Assembly: GCF_009688965.1 (NCBI RefSeq)
Contig: NZ_AP021875.1
Span: forward strand, 62,001 to 126,000
Direction: 5' to 3'
DNA from: Desulfosarcina widdelii
Lineage (GTDB): Bacteria > Desulfobacterota > Desulfobacteria > Desulfobacterales > Desulfosarcinaceae
DNA length: 64,000 nt
Part shown: piece by piece, positions 18,581-28,332 of the stretch
How the letters are laid out: every line of letters starts with the position of its first letter
How positions within the stretch are numbered: the first letter of the stretch is position 1
Notes under the pieces: model-generated
The model's database searches: none
The model's input: only the letters and a program-made list of their open reading frames with translations
Told to the model about the DNA's origin: nothing
Program-made: the position numbers and the translations under genes

Positions 18581-20098
18581 TTATTGTTCCAATCCCGCAA
18601 ACTTCGAAGAAGTTCCTTTCTTTGTGATATCCTCAATAGGTTGTTTAAGCTCTTTTGCCAGGATTGATGCTATCTTGGCACCGCAGAAATTTCCCTGACA
18701 TCGCCCCATAGACGCCCTGGTACGAAATTTCACTCCATCCAAGGTCTGCGCACCTCGGGAAACGGAGTCCATAATCTCACCTTCTGACACCGATTCACAC
18801 CTACATACGATGCGCCCATACTCTGGACGCACTGCCAAATATTTACTTCGTTCTTCAATATTAGCCTCTCTGATGCATGGAATACGCTTCCGGCGTGGAT
18901 TAAATTGATCGTTTTCCTTTAATTCGAGCCCTGCTTTTTCTAACATTGCCGTCACGTAACGAGCCATGGGTAATGCACCAATAATTCCCGGCAACCGAAT
19001 GATTACATTTAATAACAGCGCATTGTCAGGGAGGAATTCAACAAGGTGATCAGCAGGGTACCTGGTGTTGAAGACACGCACGCCGGTAAAAGCAGAAATC
19101 ACATCTTTTTCCGATATATCTGGGAGCAGTGTCTTCGCTATTTTCAAGCCACTTAATATACCTTCCCGTGAGTTGCCCGTATTGCCAGGATCATCTGTAG
19201 GATCGTAAGTACCGCATTCGACCAAGATATTGTCGGATCTTCGTTGAACGAGATGGATCTGACCGGGTCGATTCGGCCACCGAACTGTTCCATTGAGCAG
19301 TCCATTAAGCCTTCTATCCAGAATTATTATCTGCGTCTTGTTATACTTAAGTCCCCAGTTTCTGGTGCCTCCCATGTCGGAAACCCTGTCTGCCCACCCT
19401 CCTGCTGCATTTATAACGAATCTTGTTTTGATTGATCCGTTGTTCGTTTTCACGGTCTGTGAATTTTTCTGTTTGGTTATTCCCACAACCTCGGTATTCA
19501 ATAGAATTTTGCAGCCGTTCATAACTGCGTTTTCAGCAATAGCCAAGACGAGATCGGGAGGGAAAATATCGACAATATGTTTCTCCGCGTAGAGAGCCGT
19601 TTTAATATCCTTGTTCAGGTTAGGCTCATATTTAAAGATTTCTTCTCTGTCGAGCTGTTTAAAATCTCCATAGATGCCACCTGCACTTTCACCAAGCATT
19701 ACATATTTTTTAAGATCTTCAATTTGATCATCATCTTTCGCGACCACTAACAGAGGGGAATACTTAAATTTTATGTCTAGATCATCCCATGTCTGACGCC
19801 AATCATAAAATCCTTCTTCGGTCCACTGAGATAATAGAGCTTTGGAATCGTGCAATGCCTCAACCGTTAATGGCGTTCCTGGGGGTAAAACAACGCTCTT
19901 TAAAATCATGGAGCCAACCATATTTAAGCCGGTGTAGATGTGTCCCAAGGTTGCCTTGCTCGCGCCTGCACACAATTCTCCGCCGCGCTCCACAAGAACA
20001 ACACCAAGCTTATATTTAGACAACTCTCGGGCGATCGTCACTCCCGTTATCCCGCCACCGATGATTGCAACATCGGCTTCCAAAACATTACCTTCCAT
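18581..20098 (-). CDS. GlpA-like FAD dehydrogenase with BFD-type [2Fe-2S] domain
   Basis: An N-terminal FAD-binding motif (DVAIIGGGITGVTIARELS) and a DAO-type fold run to about residue 400. A C-terminal BFD-like domain follows with IVCRCESVSEGEI and GRCQGNFCG, giving the four Cys for a [2Fe-2S] cluster. This matches anaerobic glycerol-3-phosphate dehydrogenase subunit A and its relatives. The ATG at 20098 is chosen because GGAGG precedes it, rather than the ATG 18 bases upstream. Without glpB/glpC neighbours, and in a tcu/AOR operon, it probably oxidises another hydroxy acid. That is inference. Confidence 0.8.
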   Translation of the reverse strand: MEGNVLEADVAIIGGGITGVTIARELSKYKLGVVLVERGGELCAGASKATLGHIYTGLNMVGSMILKSVVLPPGTPLTVEALHDSKALLSQWTEEGFYDWRQTWDDLDIKFKYSPLLVVAKDDDQIEDLKKYVMLGESAGGIYGDFKQLDREEIFKYEPNLNKDIKTALYAEKHIVDIFPPDLVLAIAENAVMNGCKILLNTEVVGITKQKNSQTVKTNNGSIKTRFVINAAGGWADRVSDMGGTRNWGLKYNKTQIIILDRRLNGLLNGTVRWPNRPGQIHLVQRRSDNILVECGTYDPTDDPGNTGNSREGILSGLKIAKTLLPDISEKDVISAFTGVRVFNTRYPADHLVEFLPDNALLLNVIIRLPGIIGALPMARYVTAMLEKAGLELKENDQFNPRRKRIPCIREANIEERSKYLAVRPEYGRIVCRCESVSEGEIMDSVSRGAQTLDGVKFRTRASMGRCQGNFCGAKIASILAKELKQPIEDITKKGTSSKFAGLEQ

Positions 20099-20221
20099 TT
20101 TTTGCCTCCATGGCATCAGTCGTTGAATAAAACCTTGGATAAATCTTGAATTTTAATTAAATCGACGGACACACAACACTCAAATTATAGTTTATTCCCA
20201 CGGAGTATCTTTAAATTGATA

Positions 20222-22054
20222 TTAATTCTCGCATACCAAATCAGACAAACCGAGCCTTTCGATCATTTCTTTTCCCGGGATCCCAGTGTCTCGATTCCAA
20301 CCACGATCCGCATAATAATCTTGGAGCATGCTTTCAAGAGGGACGGTATTTCCCTTTGCCAGTCCGTCCGGCAAAGGCTCGTTTAGGCACCGCCATGGCA
20401 AATTATCATCTGCCTTGGAAAACCCTTCCCTTATGTTGAAAAGTTTTTCCAGCGTAAATATTCTATCCGCTATTAAAATCGCCTCCTCATCGGAAAAGTT
20501 CCAACCGGTCACGGCATTAACAAACCTGAGTCGATGGGAATCATTCATCCCGAATCTGGAAAAACTACACATCACCATCGAGTCCTGAAGACAGTATCTG
20601 TTTTGTTCCCGACGTACTATTTTTCCTTTTTTTACATTTGTCAGTGTGTCCTTTAGTTCCATTTTCTCAGCTGTAAGGGTGGGGCCAAAAGAATGGTTGG
20701 CGCCTGGCGTCGCCGTTGCATACAACAACCCCATACCAACTAAAGCCCTCGGTTCGTAAGCTGCAAAGTCCTGGCCTTTGCTGTGCATGGCGAATTTGTC
20801 GGAACCTTGCCCGATCATTTTCGATGCTCGTTTAGTCCCCTCTGCGAGTACATTGCCAAAGCCATCCCTTCGGGATATTTTCTCTATCAGGGATATCAAG
20901 GTTTCTGTGTCGCCGAACTTTAATTCCAGTCCATCGGTGTCTTTCTTTGTTATGATCCCCTTTTGATAACACTCGATGGCAAAGGCGATAACGCTACCCG
21001 TACTAATTGTGTCCAGTCCATATTCGTTGCACAAGTAATTAGCCTGTGCGACCGTTTGGATATCTCCAATACCGCAGTTGCTTCCTAATAGCCCAATGGT
21101 TTCATATTCTGGACCGGGTAGCACCATTCCTTTAAAAGGCCCTTTCTTGATTAGGGCCAGCTTCCCGCACGGAAGTGGACAACCGAAACATGACTCGTTG
21201 TGAACATACAGCATGTCTCTTACGTTTTCTGGCATCAACCCTTCAATCCCATCGAAAGTCGACCGCGAGAAATTCATTGTCGGCAGAATGCCGGAACTGT
21301 ATGTACTCGCAAGGGTTCCTGGCGTTCCAAATTCTATTCGTTTTGAAACGTCTGGATTTTCCTTAATTGCGGTATAGGTTTCACCAAGTAATTTTTTAAA
21401 TTGTTTAATATCTGCTACATGAACGCTTTTATTTCCCCTAACCACGATGGCTTTTAAATTTTTCGAACCCATTACTGCGCCTGCCCCACCCCGTCCCGCG
21501 GCTCTTGATCCGACAATGACCCCGGAAAACCGAACACGTTTTTCGCCGGCGGGACCTATTGGAACAATACTCACAGTTGGATCATTCAACTCTGTTTTAA
21601 TCGCTTCCTGTGTATCGCTAGACGTCATACCCCAATACTTTTGGGCATCCTTAATTGATACTTTCCCGTTATCAATTAGCAGATAAACTGGTGTTTTTGC
21701 TTTTCCTTTTACGACGACCGCATCATATCCGGCATATTTCAACTCTGCGCCAAATGTGCTTCCACCACATACTGATCGCGACAACGATCCTGATAGAGGC
21801 GATTTGTTTAAAATGATGAACTTAGGCGTGAAAGGTGTCAGGGTGCCTTGGAGTGGACCTGTTATGAAATATATAGAAATATTTGGAGAGAAAGCGTCTT
21901 CATGCGGAGGAATTTCCTTATAGGCCAGATAGGCTCCTAACCCTCTTCCACCTATATACTGTTTCATGACCGACGATTTCAAACTTTCATCCTCAATTGT
22001 TTCATCGGTCAAATTAACTCTTAATATTTTTCCCATGAACCCATTTTTTAGCAT
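20222..22054 (-). CDS. Tungsten-containing aldehyde:ferredoxin oxidoreductase
   Basis: The 610-residue protein follows the AOR family throughout: GKILRVNLTDETI and IGGRGLGAYL at the start, GSRAAGRGGAGAVMGSKNLKAIVV in the pterin domain, the [4Fe-4S] ligands CFGCPLPCG with a later Cys in SMVMCSFSRFG, and ATPGANHSFG. It oxidises aldehydes to acids with ferredoxin, or reduces acids in reverse, using a tungsto-bispterin. GGGAGAAGG precedes the ATG. The four-cluster ferredoxin gene ends only 12 bases upstream and is the likely electron partner. Confidence 0.92.
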   Translation of the reverse strand: MLKNGFMGKILRVNLTDETIEDESLKSSVMKQYIGGRGLGAYLAYKEIPPHEDAFSPNISIYFITGPLQGTLTPFTPKFIILNKSPLSGSLSRSVCGGSTFGAELKYAGYDAVVVKGKAKTPVYLLIDNGKVSIKDAQKYWGMTSSDTQEAIKTELNDPTVSIVPIGPAGEKRVRFSGVIVGSRAAGRGGAGAVMGSKNLKAIVVRGNKSVHVADIKQFKKLLGETYTAIKENPDVSKRIEFGTPGTLASTYSSGILPTMNFSRSTFDGIEGLMPENVRDMLYVHNESCFGCPLPCGKLALIKKGPFKGMVLPGPEYETIGLLGSNCGIGDIQTVAQANYLCNEYGLDTISTGSVIAFAIECYQKGIITKKDTDGLELKFGDTETLISLIEKISRRDGFGNVLAEGTKRASKMIGQGSDKFAMHSKGQDFAAYEPRALVGMGLLYATATPGANHSFGPTLTAEKMELKDTLTNVKKGKIVRREQNRYCLQDSMVMCSFSRFGMNDSHRLRFVNAVTGWNFSDEEAILIADRIFTLEKLFNIREGFSKADDNLPWRCLNEPLPDGLAKGNTVPLESMLQDYYADRGWNRDTGIPGKEMIERLGLSDLVCEN

Positions 22055-22066
22055 GCAGCCTTCTCC

Positions 22067-22504
22067 CTATTCATAAACCAAGGCGCCGACTGGACAATAA
22101 AGGACGCATCTCGGTTCTCCTCCACATAAATCGCATTTCAACGCTTTTGCTTCTTCATTTTCCCTGCATAAAGTCATCACATCGTATGGACACTCATTGA
22201 TGCATTGTTCACAACCAATACAATTTTCTTGATCCACAATACTGATATGCAACTGTTCATTCATATCGAACGCATCTACAGGGCAAATTTCTATACATGG
22301 AGCAGGGTCGCACTGTATGCAGATGTGAGGTCGATCTATATTTTTAATCGATTTATTGAGACCAAAGTCACGATTGCTTTCAACTCGAATCAGCCCATTT
22401 CTATAATTAAAAGCACCATTAAAATGGGACATAGAACATGCCAACTCGCAAATTCGACATCCGACACATCGTTCTGTAATCACCTTCAATTTTTTTTTTG
22501 ACAT
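22067..22504 (-). CDS. Four-cluster ferredoxin-like electron-transfer subunit
   Basis: Four cysteine sets are visible: CVGCRICELACS, CIQCDPAPCIEICP, CIGCEQCINECP and CDLCGGEPRCVLYCP. This is the HycB/DmsB-like arrangement for four [4Fe-4S] clusters. The ATG at 22504 follows GGGAGGAACTG. An in-frame ATG at 22621 would add 39 residues without a cluster motif and is less likely. It lies between tcuB-like and AOR genes and probably shuttles AOR electrons. Confidence 0.88.
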   Translation of the reverse strand: MSKKKLKVITERCVGCRICELACSMSHFNGAFNYRNGLIRVESNRDFGLNKSIKNIDRPHICIQCDPAPCIEICPVDAFDMNEQLHISIVDQENCIGCEQCINECPYDVMTLCRENEEAKALKCDLCGGEPRCVLYCPVGALVYE

Positions 22505-22626
22505 CGACAGACAGTTCCTCCCGAATTGCTCTCCGCAACAAAAAGGCTGATCAGCGGCATTAAAATCAACATTATTTCCGTAATGCACGCTACCAATCGA
22601 ACATGGGCCGCGGACAGTCATTCATG

Positions 22627-23736
22627 CTATCCATCTCGCTTACCGCTCTGCCTCTGTTCAATCGCGTATCGAACCAGTGCCCCATACCGGAAAATCCCGT
22701 GAAGGAATTTTCCGTAAGGCATCGTAACAAAGAATGCTATTACGAAGCCGAGATGAATGGATAGCAAGCTTCCCATAAGCGTCGTGGCCCTCAGGCATAA
22801 AAGCAGCGTCCCCGACAAGGCCGTCAAGAAAAGCAGCACTATAAATGCAACGTCCATCCCTAAATTTTTAGAAGCCGCTGGCATCCGGTCCATCCGCAAC
22901 TTGAGATACATCAACCCTCCCGTACCGACCAAAAGCGCTATTCCTCCTATAGTCCCTAGAAGGACCGGCCAACTCCAAAATGGGTATGGTGCAGGACGAT
23001 TGAGAAAATGATCATAGAAGAAGGCGACTGTAGTCGAAATCAGGCAAAGCAGAAACCCATAAAAAACTGCATGATGGAAATAGCGCCGAATCATTCTGAA
23101 TTTATAATCGGGATAGTTGCATCCTTCCCCTCCCCCATCCAAATATTTTAACCGCAGCACATCACATACGGCCAGGATATGGGCTCGCCAATCGGCAAGC
23201 TCCTCAGGAGTCCCCCCGATCTCCCGCCATTGATTGCAGAACCCCTTCCACAGACTGACCAGCGTGAAGACTGCCAAGGCCATAAAGGGTAAAACCATAG
23301 CGGTATAGGGGATTACCTTGTAAAATGCATTTTCACCAGTATGGATTCCGAAAAATACCTCCTGACTTTGGAACAAGAGGGTCAGCAACAACACCGCGCA
23401 AACACTGAGCACCGTCACAAAGGACACCAGCAGTCCATTGTTCCGAAAAAAACCTTTCACCGCCCGAGGCCAGGTGGAGCTTAGGTATGTCTCTTGTCTT
23501 AGTTCCGCCATGGTCTTGGGCACATTGACCGCAAAGGGGTGATTCGGCGCATACTGACATGCATAATAGCACGCGCGGCAGTTATGACAGAGGTTCGCCA
23601 GGTACTTCAAATCCCCTTCGGAGAAGGTCCTCCTAAGTCCCATAGCCGGGTACACTGCGCAAAACCCTTCACAATAGCGGCAGGCGTTGCAGATTGTCAT
23701 CACCCGTTCAGCTTCTTTTAAGATCGTCGATGACAT
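22627..23736 (-). CDS. tcuB: TcuB-like membrane electron-transfer protein
   Basis: The N-terminus has two [4Fe-4S] motifs (CNACRYCEGFCAVYP and CHNCRACYYACQYAP). The rest holds about six hydrophobic helices with His residues suited to haem b (for example YFHHAVFYGF and IHLGFVIAFF). This matches TcuB, which reoxidises the FAD of tricarballylate dehydrogenase and passes electrons to the quinone pool. The ATG at 23736, with AAGGAGG before it, overlaps the tcuA-like gene end by 29 bases, which supports coupling. Confidence 0.87.
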   Translation of the reverse strand: MSSTILKEAERVMTICNACRYCEGFCAVYPAMGLRRTFSEGDLKYLANLCHNCRACYYACQYAPNHPFAVNVPKTMAELRQETYLSSTWPRAVKGFFRNNGLLVSFVTVLSVCAVLLLTLLFQSQEVFFGIHTGENAFYKVIPYTAMVLPFMALAVFTLVSLWKGFCNQWREIGGTPEELADWRAHILAVCDVLRLKYLDGGGEGCNYPDYKFRMIRRYFHHAVFYGFLLCLISTTVAFFYDHFLNRPAPYPFWSWPVLLGTIGGIALLVGTGGLMYLKLRMDRMPAASKNLGMDVAFIVLLFLTALSGTLLLCLRATTLMGSLLSIHLGFVIAFFVTMPYGKFLHGIFRYGALVRYAIEQRQSGKRDG

Positions 23737-25150
23737 AGCGCACCGCCTCCTTACCAGCAATTCTTCCGAATACAGTTCCGATGGTCATGCCAAAACCTGC
23801 CATATAGCCATGTCCCAGGATGTTGCCCGCCATGATCTCACCCGCTGCAAAAATGTTGGGAGATGGAGAATCGTCCTTTAAGATCACCTGGGCGTGTTCG
23901 TTGACGGTCACCCCGAGATAAGTGAAGGTAATCCCAGGCCTTAGAGGATATCCATAGTAGGGGGGTGTATCAAGTAAGCGGGCCCAGTGGCTCTTTGGGA
24001 TCGCCAGCCCTTCTGTACCACAGCTGTCCAACTCAGTCGGATCGAAGGAACCCGGCCGAATGGCATCATTAAAGACGGCAACGGTTTTCTCTAGAGCGTC
24101 CGGATCAAGTGATATTTTTTCAGCCATCTCCCGTATAGACATGGCTTCGACGGGCGGGAAAACCGATGGCATGAAGAGATCGATTGACTTGGCGTCAATA
24201 ATCGAATAGGCAATCTGATCAGGCTGTTGGGCAACTAGCCGTCCCCAGATAGCGTAGCGTTTTGGCCAAAAATCTTCTCCCTCGTCATAAAACCGCTTGG
24301 CATTCTTGTTTACGACGATGCCGAACGAAACACAGTCCAATCTCGTAACGATGCCGCCATCAAATTTAGGAGCCCGGGCGTCGATGGCCACTGCGTGGCA
24401 CTGTTGGGGGTCGCCAACAGGTTTGGCACCCTTGTCGAGTAATTCACGCAACATTTTACCTTTGTCATAAGGGGTACCCCTTATGATGAAGTTGTCGGCG
24501 ACATCACCCCAGGCTTCTTTAAGCATCTCTATATTGGCTTGGAATCCGCCAGCAGCCACTACTACCGCCCTGGCCGAGACAGCCTGCCAGGAACCCCTGG
24601 ATTCGAATGTGGCCGAAGTAAAGCAGCCTTCATCAATTGCCAGATCGACGACTTCGGCATCGTAAAGGATCACCACCCCAAGTTTCTCGGCGGTGGCATA
24701 GTAAGCGTTCATGAGAGCCTTGCCGCCGCCCATGAAGAATGCATTGGTTCTGGACAAGTGCAAGGTACCACGCATGGATGGCTGGAATTTGCAGCCGTGT
24801 CGCTCCATCCAGGCACCTAAATTGTTCGAATCACGGATCGTGAAGCGAGCCAGCTTTTCGTTGGTCTTGCCACCAGTCACGCGAATCAGGTCTTCCCAGA
24901 ATTCCTTTTCACGGTAAGGACCGGTCAGAAACGAGTTGCTCTCATTGTGGAGATACCGCAAATTTCGCGTGTGGCGGCTGTTTCCCCCCCTGAATTCAAA
25001 GGGTGCGCTCTCGAGCAGCAAAACGCTCGCACCAGCTTCGCGGGCTGTCATGGCCGCGCACAAGGCGGCGTTACCACCTCCCACAACCAGGACGTCGAAG
25101 GTTTCGGCCAGATTAATGGTCGTTAGGCCGGTTAAGTTCCTGTTGGTCAC
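23708..25150 (-). CDS. tcuA: TcuA-like FAD-dependent tricarballylate dehydrogenase
   Basis: The 480-residue flavoprotein belongs to the fumarate reductase/succinate dehydrogenase flavoprotein superfamily. FAD motifs are DVLVVGGGNAALCAAMTAREAG at the start and NIFAAGEIMAGNILGHGYMAG near the end. The RGGNSRHTRNLRYLH and GGTL-type segments typical of TcuA are present. TcuA oxidises tricarballylate to cis-aconitate. The start is GTG at 25150 with GAAGGAAA upstream. It heads the minus-strand operon. No TcuC-type transporter gene is seen nearby, so uptake is unexplained. Confidence 0.87.
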   Translation of the reverse strand: MTNRNLTGLTTINLAETFDVLVVGGGNAALCAAMTAREAGASVLLLESAPFEFRGGNSRHTRNLRYLHNESNSFLTGPYREKEFWEDLIRVTGGKTNEKLARFTIRDSNNLGAWMERHGCKFQPSMRGTLHLSRTNAFFMGGGKALMNAYYATAEKLGVVILYDAEVVDLAIDEGCFTSATFESRGSWQAVSARAVVVAAGGFQANIEMLKEAWGDVADNFIIRGTPYDKGKMLRELLDKGAKPVGDPQQCHAVAIDARAPKFDGGIVTRLDCVSFGIVVNKNAKRFYDEGEDFWPKRYAIWGRLVAQQPDQIAYSIIDAKSIDLFMPSVFPPVEAMSIREMAEKISLDPDALEKTVAVFNDAIRPGSFDPTELDSCGTEGLAIPKSHWARLLDTPPYYGYPLRPGITFTYLGVTVNEHAQVILKDDSPSPNIFAAGEIMAGNILGHGYMAGFGMTIGTVFGRIAGKEAVRYVIDDLKRS

Positions 25151-25231
25151 GACGTTTCCTTCTATTCATATGATTGTTCAAGGGAAATTGTAGCTCCGGA
25201 TATGATAATCAGAGCTACTTCCCAGTTCATT

Positions 25232-25246
25232 TCAAATTGCGTACCA
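25232..25246 (-). promoter_or_regulatory. Sigma-54-type promoter candidate for the tcu-like operon
   Basis: On the minus strand this reads TGGTACGCAATTTGA, with the invariant GG, the ACG of the -24 box and a TTG at the -12 box at correct spacing. The last base of the consensus TTGC is A. It lies about 80 bases upstream of the GTG start and about 240 bases from the putative activator sites. Confidence 0.4.
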
Positions 25247-25446
25247 CCCATGTCAATTCCGAACTGCGGTTAGAAAGATTAGTAAAGTTGATGGCTCCTT
25301 AAAAAGTCGAAATTTCAATTTTATAGTGCTTTAACCAACTGTTATTATTGATAGGAAAGATGCAAAAACAGCATTTTGGGAACTTTTTACGGGATAATCA
25401 AAATTAGGAAAGCTTTCAAAGGTTATTAGGTGCATGTCACAAAATG

Positions 25447-25463
25447 GGAAACAAAATGTTTTA
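25447..25463 (+). promoter_or_regulatory. Second AACA-N3-TGTT dyad upstream of the tcu-like operon
   Basis: GGAAACAAAATGTTTTA has the same half-sites and 3-base centre as TGGAACAATTTGTTTCA at 14907. It lies 18 bases from the better match at 25481-25497. Two adjacent sites would be typical for a sigma-54 enhancer element. Confidence 0.4.
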
Positions 25464-25480
25464 TTCTCTTAACGTTTTGT

Positions 25481-25497
25481 CTTAACAAATTGTTCCT
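25481..25497 (-). promoter_or_regulatory. Exact inverted copy of the GGAACAATTTGTT element
   Basis: Read on the minus strand this is AGGAACAATTTGTTAAG, sharing 13 consecutive bases with the site upstream of the regulator. It lies about 330 bases upstream of the tcuA-like start. The rest of 25151-25790 holds no gene I can support. Confidence 0.55.
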
Positions 25498-25790
25498 GAA
25501 ACGACTTCTATCGTTTTAATCACAGGTGTGGCTGGGGAAGGGGAAGGGGGTGTTAGATTGATCTATTCGACTGTGGAAAATTTTATCATGGTTTGAAATT
25601 GTCTGATATCCAAAAATCATCCTTTTACAATAGAAAATGACGAACTCAATCATCTGGATATCAAACGCTTACCTTGGGTGTGGTCCGGCATTGTAATTAT
25701 TTCCCGGAATGGAGAGTTACGATTAATGCATTGATAGACCAAGGATGCTTATAATCATATTGCCCCTTTTAAATATCTACGAATAGCCTT

Positions 25791-26712
25791 TTACTTGCTG
25801 TGACTCATGAAAAAATCATAGATCACATCCGTTGCATTTAGAGATTTGGACGGCTCATCGCCTCGTTTGGAGCCTTTCTCACCCCCAGGCCAAGCATGGC
25901 CGCCATCGTTCGCAACATAGCGAACAACTTCGCGTCCGGCGGGACAGTTATACTGCACAACCGTAACCGCACCGTTTGCGGATTGAGAAACTTCCGGTTT
26001 GCGCTGGCAGTCGTTAACGTTAGACCAGAATTTTCCTTGATAAGCAGCAGGTTTAAGTGGCGTGCCGTCCCAAGCCTGCGGGAAACGCCCACCGCCGGGT
26101 CCTCCTTCAAGTGGTATAGATTCATCAAGTTTTCCGTTGATGATGATCGCAGGAACAGGGGGAAGAGGGGCCGGGTTAATCCCCGAACATCCCGCCTACG
26201 ACCGGCGCAATCGCTGCTATTTTTCGTGACAACTTGGCTCCCAGTTGATTCGTCAGTAACGCGCCATTGGAGATGCCGGTGGCATAAATGCGCTTTTGAT
26301 CGGCACTATCATGGGCGACAAGCCCGTCAATCAACACGCTTATGAAACCGACATCGTCAATGTCTTGTTCCATGGCATAACCGCAGCAATGTTCAGCGTT
26401 CCATGTTTTTATCTTTTTCATTCTCTGGAACTTGCTGGTGCCGGATGGATAGACGGCGATAACGCCGCAGGGCACGGCTTTTTCTGTAAAGCCTGACATG
26501 CGTTTGCCGTTTTCACCATTGCCGCCACCGCCGTGCAGCATGATAATAACAGGCAGCTTAGAGCCATTGGCTGCCATCTTCGGTTTATCAATAATATAGC
26601 TTCTTTTTAATCCATCGTGCATCAGGGTCCTTTTTTCAGCCTGTGCAAGAGATGGTATGTTCAGTGTAGCGGCTATGATGAGAAGTAACAACACGGATAT
26701 TTTTTGCTTCAT
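25791..26712 (-). pseudogene. Secreted PHB depolymerase/feruloyl esterase-type hydrolase, frameshifted
   Basis: A signal peptide (KQKISVLLLLIIAATLNIPSLAQA) is followed by the esterase core: LPVIIMLHGGGGNGEN, IYATGISNGALLTNQLG with the nucleophile Ser, and VVGGMFG. At the GGGG run near 26180 the frame is lost. Removing one G restores INPAPLPPVPAIIINGKLDESIPLEGG (acid Asp) and NDGGHAWPGGEKG (catalytic His) to a stop at 25791. The family normally acts outside the cytoplasm on polyester or aromatic esters. One indel separates it from a complete gene of about 306 residues. Confidence 0.85.
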
Positions 26713-26904
26713 GACGTCTTGCTTTCGATTTATTTAGAATTCTCAGGTGTTAAAAAACTTCACCTGTCTCCTGCATTTCAGCCAAATCCAGGAATCCAGA
26801 TAACTCTTTTGGAAAGATAGGTTGGCTTGTTCCTATTAATTTAGTCAGATGTGATGCTGCATTGTCTTGGCTTTTCAGCGACGCCGAAGTGTGAATCCAC
26901 AATG

Positions 26905-27150
26905 TTAAGGCCGAGCGATGCTTTGTAATTTTGGTATCGATCTGTATATGAGTAAACCACGAACTCCATGAATTAATGGATAACAAATCACATGCGGTGG
27001 CCAGGGGATCAAGCGACGTCCAACAAAAATCATTTCTGTGCGTATGCTTTTTTTCTCCGCGAGTAATTCAGCTATGCAAAGCCCATTATAGGGTGCCATA
27101 GATACGCCATGGCCCATCAAGCCGAACGAATAAACCGGATGAACATTGAT
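26905..27150 (-). pseudogene. C-terminal remnant of a DadA-like FAD oxidoreductase
   Basis: Only about 80 codons remain. HPVYSFGLMGHGVSMAPYNGLCIAELLAEKKS followed by FVGRRLIPWPP is the end of a glycine/D-amino acid oxidase-type flavoprotein. No N-terminal FAD motif was found upstream, where a divergent gene starts at 27189. The region 26713-26904 holds nothing I can assign. Confidence 0.6.
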
Positions 27151-27188
27151 GTTCCGTAGGGCCGGTTGGTGGTTTAGAGGAGAAAATA

Positions 27189-28089
27189 ATGAAGAAAACT
27201 GATTTTTACGATGTTGTGGTCGTGGGTGCCGGACCGGCAGGCCTTCAGGCCGCCATCCATGCATCCCGAAAAAAGGTTTCGGTGCTGGTGCTGGGAAAGG
27301 AGCACAAGAGCAGCCTATTTCGGGCACATGTGGAGAACATGGTGAGTTTGTTCAATGCCACTGGCAAGGCGATGCTATAAACTGGCCGACGCCAGGCGAA
27401 AAACTTCGGCAGCGAGTTTATGGATGAAGATATCCTTAAGATCACTGCAGATGACGGTCGGTTCGAGCTCGAAACCGAAGGCGGTAATCATCTCGCATGC
27501 AAGACACTGATTTTAGCCACTGGAACGGCACGCAACAAGCTTCGGGTCAAAGGCGAAAAAGAGCTTGTCGGCAAAGGCGTCAGCTACTGTGTCGACTGTG
27601 ACGGTAATTTTTTACCGCGGCGAGGAGGTAACAGTGGTGGGCAGTGAAAGTGCCGCTGCAGACGGCGCACTGACCTTGGCCGAGATTGCTGGGAAAGTGC
27701 ATCTGATTTGCGATGATTTAAAGGTCTCAGAGGCGTTGCTGATAAAACTCGATAATAGCCAAGTGGTGGTGCACCGAGGTGCTAAGGTTAAGAAAATTTC
27801 CGGTAAGGAAGAGGTCAATGCGATCGTTCTCGATGACGGCACCATCCTTTCCACATCAGGTGTTTTTATCGAATTGGGCGCAAAAGGGCTCATGGAACTG
27901 GCCACATCACTGGGTGTGGTATTGGACGATACGATGCGATTCATCCAAGCCGACAAGGCCCAGCGCACAAATGTTTCCGGCATTTTCGCCGCAGGTGACA
28001 TTTGTGGCCCACCCTGGCAGGTGGCCAAAGCTGTTGGCGAAGGATGTGTCGCTGGTATCAATGCGGCTGACTATGCAAAAAAGTTATAG
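27189..28089 (+). pseudogene. Thioredoxin reductase-like flavoprotein with two lesions
   Basis: An AGGAG leads to MKKTDFYDVVVVGAGPAGLQAAIHASRK, the FAD motif. In-frame TAA at 27378-27380 interrupts the next segment, after which the same frame continues to LILATGTARNKL and the redox motif CVDCDG. A six-T run near 27608 shifts the frame. Removing one T gives NFYRGEEVTVVGSESAAADGALTLAE (NADPH site). The protein ends with IFAAGDICGPPWQVAKAVGEGCVAGINAADYAKKL. It would have been about 299 residues, normal for the family. One lesion could be a sequencing error, two are less likely. Confidence 0.83.
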
Positions 28090-28332
28090 CCGACTCTGCA
28101 ATTGCCCCTGAAACTTAATCAAAATGAGTAACGATTCCATGAGGCCTGAGTCACCATTCAACATTTTGGAACTAGATGGCCAGATTTGATGTAATCTGCA
28201 ATTTTTCAAGGGGCAAAATTGTTTGGATATTTTGCCATAGATCCAACACAAAGAAATCATTGAAAATATTAGGATAGATTTTGATAATCTGAATGGATTT
28301 TCGTTTGGTGAGCCAATTGATGGTTTTTGATA

